A DNA stretch of 64,000 bases from Hymenobacter siberiensis (GTDB lineage: Bacteria; Bacteroidota; Bacteroidia; Cytophagales; Hymenobacteraceae): the NCBI RefSeq assembly GCF_018967845.1, contig NZ_JAHLZZ010000001.1, positions 3,596,001 to 3,660,000 on the forward strand, written 5' to 3'. A program made the translations under genes and the position numbers. Positions within the stretch are counted from its first letter, which is position 1, and the number at the start of each line of letters is the position of its first letter. A model generated the notes under the pieces. The model was not told the DNA's origin and ran no database searches. It saw only the letters and a program-made list of their open reading frames with translations. Of the stretch, positions 61,233-64,000 are shown piece after piece.

Positions 61233-63002
61233 ATGCGACAATTTTTGAAATATGTGCTAGCTACCATCGTGGGGCTGGCTGCGTTTGGGTTCTTATGTTT
61301 TGTGGGGGTGGCCATCTTCATCGGGGCCACGGTGAACAGCTCCAAAGGCCCGAAGCAAACCACCGCCAACTCGGTGCTGGAGCTCAAGCTGAATGACCCG
61401 CTCAATGAGCGCGGGCGCGAAGGCCGTTTCGGCGGGCTGGGCGGGGGCGGCAGCACCGGGCTGGTTGAGCTGAAGGAGGCCATCTACCGGGCCAAGGGCG
61501 ACGACGACATCAAGGGCATTCTGCTGAACCTGGGCATTGTGCAGGGCGGCATGGCTTCGCTGGAGGAAGTGCGCAACGCGCTGCTCGACTTCAAAAAGAG
61601 CGGCAAATTCGTGGTAGCCTACCATGAAATTGCCTCCGAAAAGAGCTTCTACCTCTCTTCGATGGCCAATGAAATCTACCTCAACCCGCAGGGCACGCTC
61701 GAATTCAACGGCCTGAGTACAGAGGTGATGTTCTACAAGCGCCTCTTCGAAAAGGCAGGCATCGAGCCCTATATTTTTCGGGTGGGCTCCTTCAAAAGTG
61801 CCGTCGAGCCGTTTTTCCGCGAGAACTTCTCCGATTCGGCCCGCTACCAGACCGTGTCGTTCCTGAACTCCATCAACGGCTATATGATTGGCGAGGTGGC
61901 CAAAACCCGGGGCATCGCCCCGGCCCGCCTCAAGGTAATTTCCGACTCGATGCTGGTGCACAACGCCCCCGATGCCCTGCGCCTGAAGCTCGTCACCAAA
62001 ATCGGCTACTTCGATGAGGTGCAGGATTATATGCGCGGCAAGCTGGGTGTGGCCAAAGACAAAAAGCCCAGCCTGGTGAGCCTCTCCGACTACGTCGACA
62101 ACGGCGACGCGGAGGCGCGCGTGAGCAGCAGCACCAGCAACCGCATTGCCGTGATTTACGCCGAGGGCGACATCGTGACCGGCAAGGGCTCCGACGATAA
62201 CATCGGCAGCACCAAGTTTGCCGAAGCCATCCGCAAGGCCCGGCTCGATGAGAAAGTGAAGGCCGTGGTGCTGCGCATCAACTCGCCGGGCGGCTCGTCG
62301 CTGGCCTCGGACATCATCTACCGCGAAGTGCTGCTAACCAAAAAGGTGAAGCCGATTATCGCCAGCATGAGCGACGTGGCGGCTTCCGGCGGCTACTACA
62401 TTGCCATGGCCTGCGATACCATCGTGGCCCACCCGAACACGATTACGGGCTCCATTGGCGTGTTTGGCGTGCTGCCCAACATCCAGCCGCTGCTGGCCGA
62501 CAAGCTGGGCATCACCGTGGACCGCGTGACGACGGGCAAGTTCTCGGACCTGCCCACCATCACGCGCCCGCTCACCGACTTCGAGAAGCGCACTTTGCAG
62601 GAGGAGGTGAACCGCATCTACGCCGACTTTACCAGCAAGGCCGCCCTGGGCCGCCATATGCCCCTGGAGCGCCTGCGCCGCCTGGCCTCGGGCCGCGTCT
62701 GGAGCGGCCTCGAAGCCAAAAACAACGGCCTCGTGGACGTACTCGGCGACTACCAGGACGCGCTCAACATTGCCGCCGCCCGCGCCCACCTCAAAGCCGA
62801 CGACTATTACGTGCAGCGCCTGCCCCGCCAGAAATCGGCGCTGGAAGGCTTCATTTCCATGTTCAGCGACGACGATGCGGCCAAAACCCGCGCCATCAAG
62901 ACCGAGCTGGGGCCGCTGTACCCCGCCTACGCCCAGTACCAGCAACTGATGCAGATGCGCGGCGTGCAGGCCCGCCTGCCGTATTCGCTGGATATCCAGT
63001 AG
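61233..63002 (+). CDS. sppA: signal peptide peptidase SppA, 67K type
   Basis: The product has 589 residues with an N-terminal membrane anchor (YVLATIVGLAAFGFLCFVGVAIFIGA) and two tandem S49 domains. The catalytic lysine is K188 in FRVGSFKSAVEPFFR and the nucleophile is S385 in MSDVAASGGYYIAMA, as in E. coli SppA. LRINSPGGSSLASD is the conserved glycine-rich loop. It degrades cleaved signal peptides in the membrane. It is followed after a REP-like hairpin by the purine nucleoside phosphorylase gene. Confidence 0.95.
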   Translation: MRQFLKYVLATIVGLAAFGFLCFVGVAIFIGATVNSSKGPKQTTANSVLELKLNDPLNERGREGRFGGLGGGGSTGLVELKEAIYRAKGDDDIKGILLNLGIVQGGMASLEEVRNALLDFKKSGKFVVAYHEIASEKSFYLSSMANEIYLNPQGTLEFNGLSTEVMFYKRLFEKAGIEPYIFRVGSFKSAVEPFFRENFSDSARYQTVSFLNSINGYMIGEVAKTRGIAPARLKVISDSMLVHNAPDALRLKLVTKIGYFDEVQDYMRGKLGVAKDKKPSLVSLSDYVDNGDAEARVSSSTSNRIAVIYAEGDIVTGKGSDDNIGSTKFAEAIRKARLDEKVKAVVLRINSPGGSSLASDIIYREVLLTKKVKPIIASMSDVAASGGYYIAMACDTIVAHPNTITGSIGVFGVLPNIQPLLADKLGITVDRVTTGKFSDLPTITRPLTDFEKRTLQEEVNRIYADFTSKAALGRHMPLERLRRLASGRVWSGLEAKNNGLVDVLGDYQDALNIAAARAHLKADDYYVQRLPRQKSALEGFISMFSDDDAAKTRAIKTELGPLYPAYAQYQQLMQMRGVQARLPYSLDIQ

Positions 63003-63034
63003 TTTATTTCATCATTTGTCATCCTGACTCGGCT

Positions 63035-63119
63035 GTCATCCTGAGCGCAGCGAAGGACCTTATCACGCCAGAATACTTTGTTCAGCCGTGAGAAGGTCCT
63101 TCGCTATGCTCAGGGTGAC
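63035..63119. repeat. REP-like hairpin (GTCATCCTGAGCG type)
   Basis: GTCATCCTGAGCGCAGCGAA on the left is matched by TTCGCTATGCTCAGGGTGAC on the right with few mismatches, with AGGACCTT/AAGGTCCT inside. It lies between sppA and the phosphorylase gene. An additional GTCATCCTGA half-site precedes it. Confidence 0.8.
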
Positions 63120-63140
63120 CGTTTTTTTCCTACCCCACCA

Positions 63141-63962
63141 ATGCTCCAACACCTCCAAGAAGCCGCCGCCTACATCAAAGCCAGCTCCCAGGCCTTCCAG
63201 CCCGAAACGGGCATCATCCTCGGTACCGGGCTGGGCGCGCTGGCGAATGAAGTCGACGTTGAATACGAAATCAACTACGCTGACATCCCGCATTTCCCCC
63301 TCAGCACCGTGGAAAGCCACGCCGGCCGGCTGCTGCTGGGCCGCATGGGCGGCAAAAAAGTAGCCGTGCTGCAAGGCCGTTTCCACTACTACGAGGGCTA
63401 CACCATGCAGCAGGTGGCCATACCCGTGCGCGTGCTCAAGCTGCTGGGCATTGCCCGCCTACTGGTGAGCAACGCCGCCGGCGGCCTCAACCCCGATTTC
63501 AATCTCGCTGATTTGATGCTAATTGACGACCACATCAACCTGCAACCCGGCAACCCGCTCATCGGGGCCAACCTCGACGAAATGGGTCCGCGCTTCCCGG
63601 ATATGTTCGCGCCCTACAATGCCGACCTGCTCCGCCGGGCCGAAGCCGCCGCCCAGGCGCTGGGGCAGGCCGGCACCACCCGGCGCGGCGTGTACGCCAG
63701 CGTGCCCGGCCCCATGCTCGAAACCCCCGCCGAATACCGCTACCTGCGCACCATCGGGGCCGATGCCGTGGGCATGAGCACGGTGCCGGAGGTGATAGCT
63801 GCCCGCCACCTGGGCCTGCCGGTGCTGGCCGTGTCGGTCATCACCGATTTGTGCGCCCCCGGCCACCTCAAGCCCGTGGTGCTGGCCGACATTTTCGCTG
63901 CCGCCGGCGCGGCCGAGCCCCGCCTCACAGCCCTGATAAAGGCCGTGGTGGCGGGCTTGTAG
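63141..63962 (+). CDS. purine nucleoside phosphorylase (PNP family 2)
   Basis: From ATG 63141 the product has 273 residues, the normal trimeric PNP length. GIILGTGLGALANEV is the phosphate loop, ESHAGRLLLGRMGGKKVAVLQGRFHYYEGY and LLVSNAAGGLNPDF are the family blocks, and ADAVGMSTVPEVIAARHLGLPVLAVSVITDLCA includes the substrate-binding GMST and the D in the final loop. It converts purine nucleosides and phosphate to base and ribose-1-phosphate. The frame upstream crosses the REP-like hairpin, so the ATG at 63141 is preferred. Confidence 0.9.
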   Translation: MLQHLQEAAAYIKASSQAFQPETGIILGTGLGALANEVDVEYEINYADIPHFPLSTVESHAGRLLLGRMGGKKVAVLQGRFHYYEGYTMQQVAIPVRVLKLLGIARLLVSNAAGGLNPDFNLADLMLIDDHINLQPGNPLIGANLDEMGPRFPDMFAPYNADLLRRAEAAAQALGQAGTTRRGVYASVPGPMLETPAEYRYLRTIGADAVGMSTVPEVIAARHLGLPVLAVSVITDLCAPGHLKPVVLADIFAAAGAAEPRLTALIKAVVAGL

Positions 63963-64000
63963 CTTGTAGCACATGCTTCAGCTTGTGCGTCGTTGAACGG

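Overview
The window reads as a chromosome segment of a GC-rich Bacteroidota of the Hymenobacter type. Ordinary genes have a high third-position GC. Several promoters carry the Bacteroidota -7 box TAnnTTTG. The tyrosine recombinase, the DUF6266-like protein, the DUF2945 protein and the intergenic hairpin repeats all fit that lineage. This placement is inferred from the sequence, without any database search. No rRNA, tRNA or CRISPR array was found.

About 1-46 kb is a mosaic of mobile and defence DNA; about 46.3-64 kb is ordinary chromosome. From left to right: (1) 0-8.4 kb, mobile module A: an edge-truncated TPR/zincin protein, a VRR-NUC nuclease, a tightly overlapped operon (replication-like proteins, C5 methyltransferase, two small DNA-binding proteins), a divergent S24 repressor and a tyrosine recombinase. 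(2) 8.4-14.9 kb, a two-gene unit made of a 1510-residue nuclease-RecQ helicase and a membrane-anchored coiled-coil protein, the latter split by an IS5-type element. (3) 15-24.2 kb, phage-like cargo: tandem small proteins, a PD-(D/E)XK protein, a RecE-like exonuclease operon, a SLOG/DUF2493 protein, a gene-free hairpin-rich stretch, and a holin-like/endolysin pair. (4) 24.3-26.1 kb, an AT-rich two-gene unit of unknown function next to a MITE. (5) 26.6-30 kb, umuD-umuC and three small unknown genes. (6) 30.2-41 kb, a defence island. It holds a GHKL (MORC-like) ATPase gene convergent with a five-gene operon: sspB (DUF4007), sspC (ATPase), sspD (PAPS-reductase-like), a DUF262 gene and a Ser/Thr kinase. 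A second IS5-type element splits the DUF262 gene near its 3' end. (7) 41.1-46.1 kb, a MITE and mobile module B, a diverged copy of module A without methyltransferase or recombinase. (8) 46.3-64 kb, housekeeping and envelope genes: lactonase lipoprotein, AI-2E transporter, OmpA-like protein, DUF2945, APC permease, two Spy-like proteins, persulfide dioxygenase-rhodanese, EamA transporter, rarA, sppA and a purine nucleoside phosphorylase, separated by terminators and inverted repeats.

The strongest candidates for something undescribed are two. One is the Ssp-type phosphorothioation operon whose usual HNH-bearing effector is replaced by a DUF262-only protein translationally coupled to a kinase. 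The other is the nuclease-RecQ plus membrane coiled-coil pair. Both carry precise IS insertions with intact target duplications, so the ancestral reading frames can be rebuilt exactly and both systems look recently damaged. Modules A and B also share a conserved 120-130 base overlap of two reading frames in which both frames end or begin in conserved peptides.
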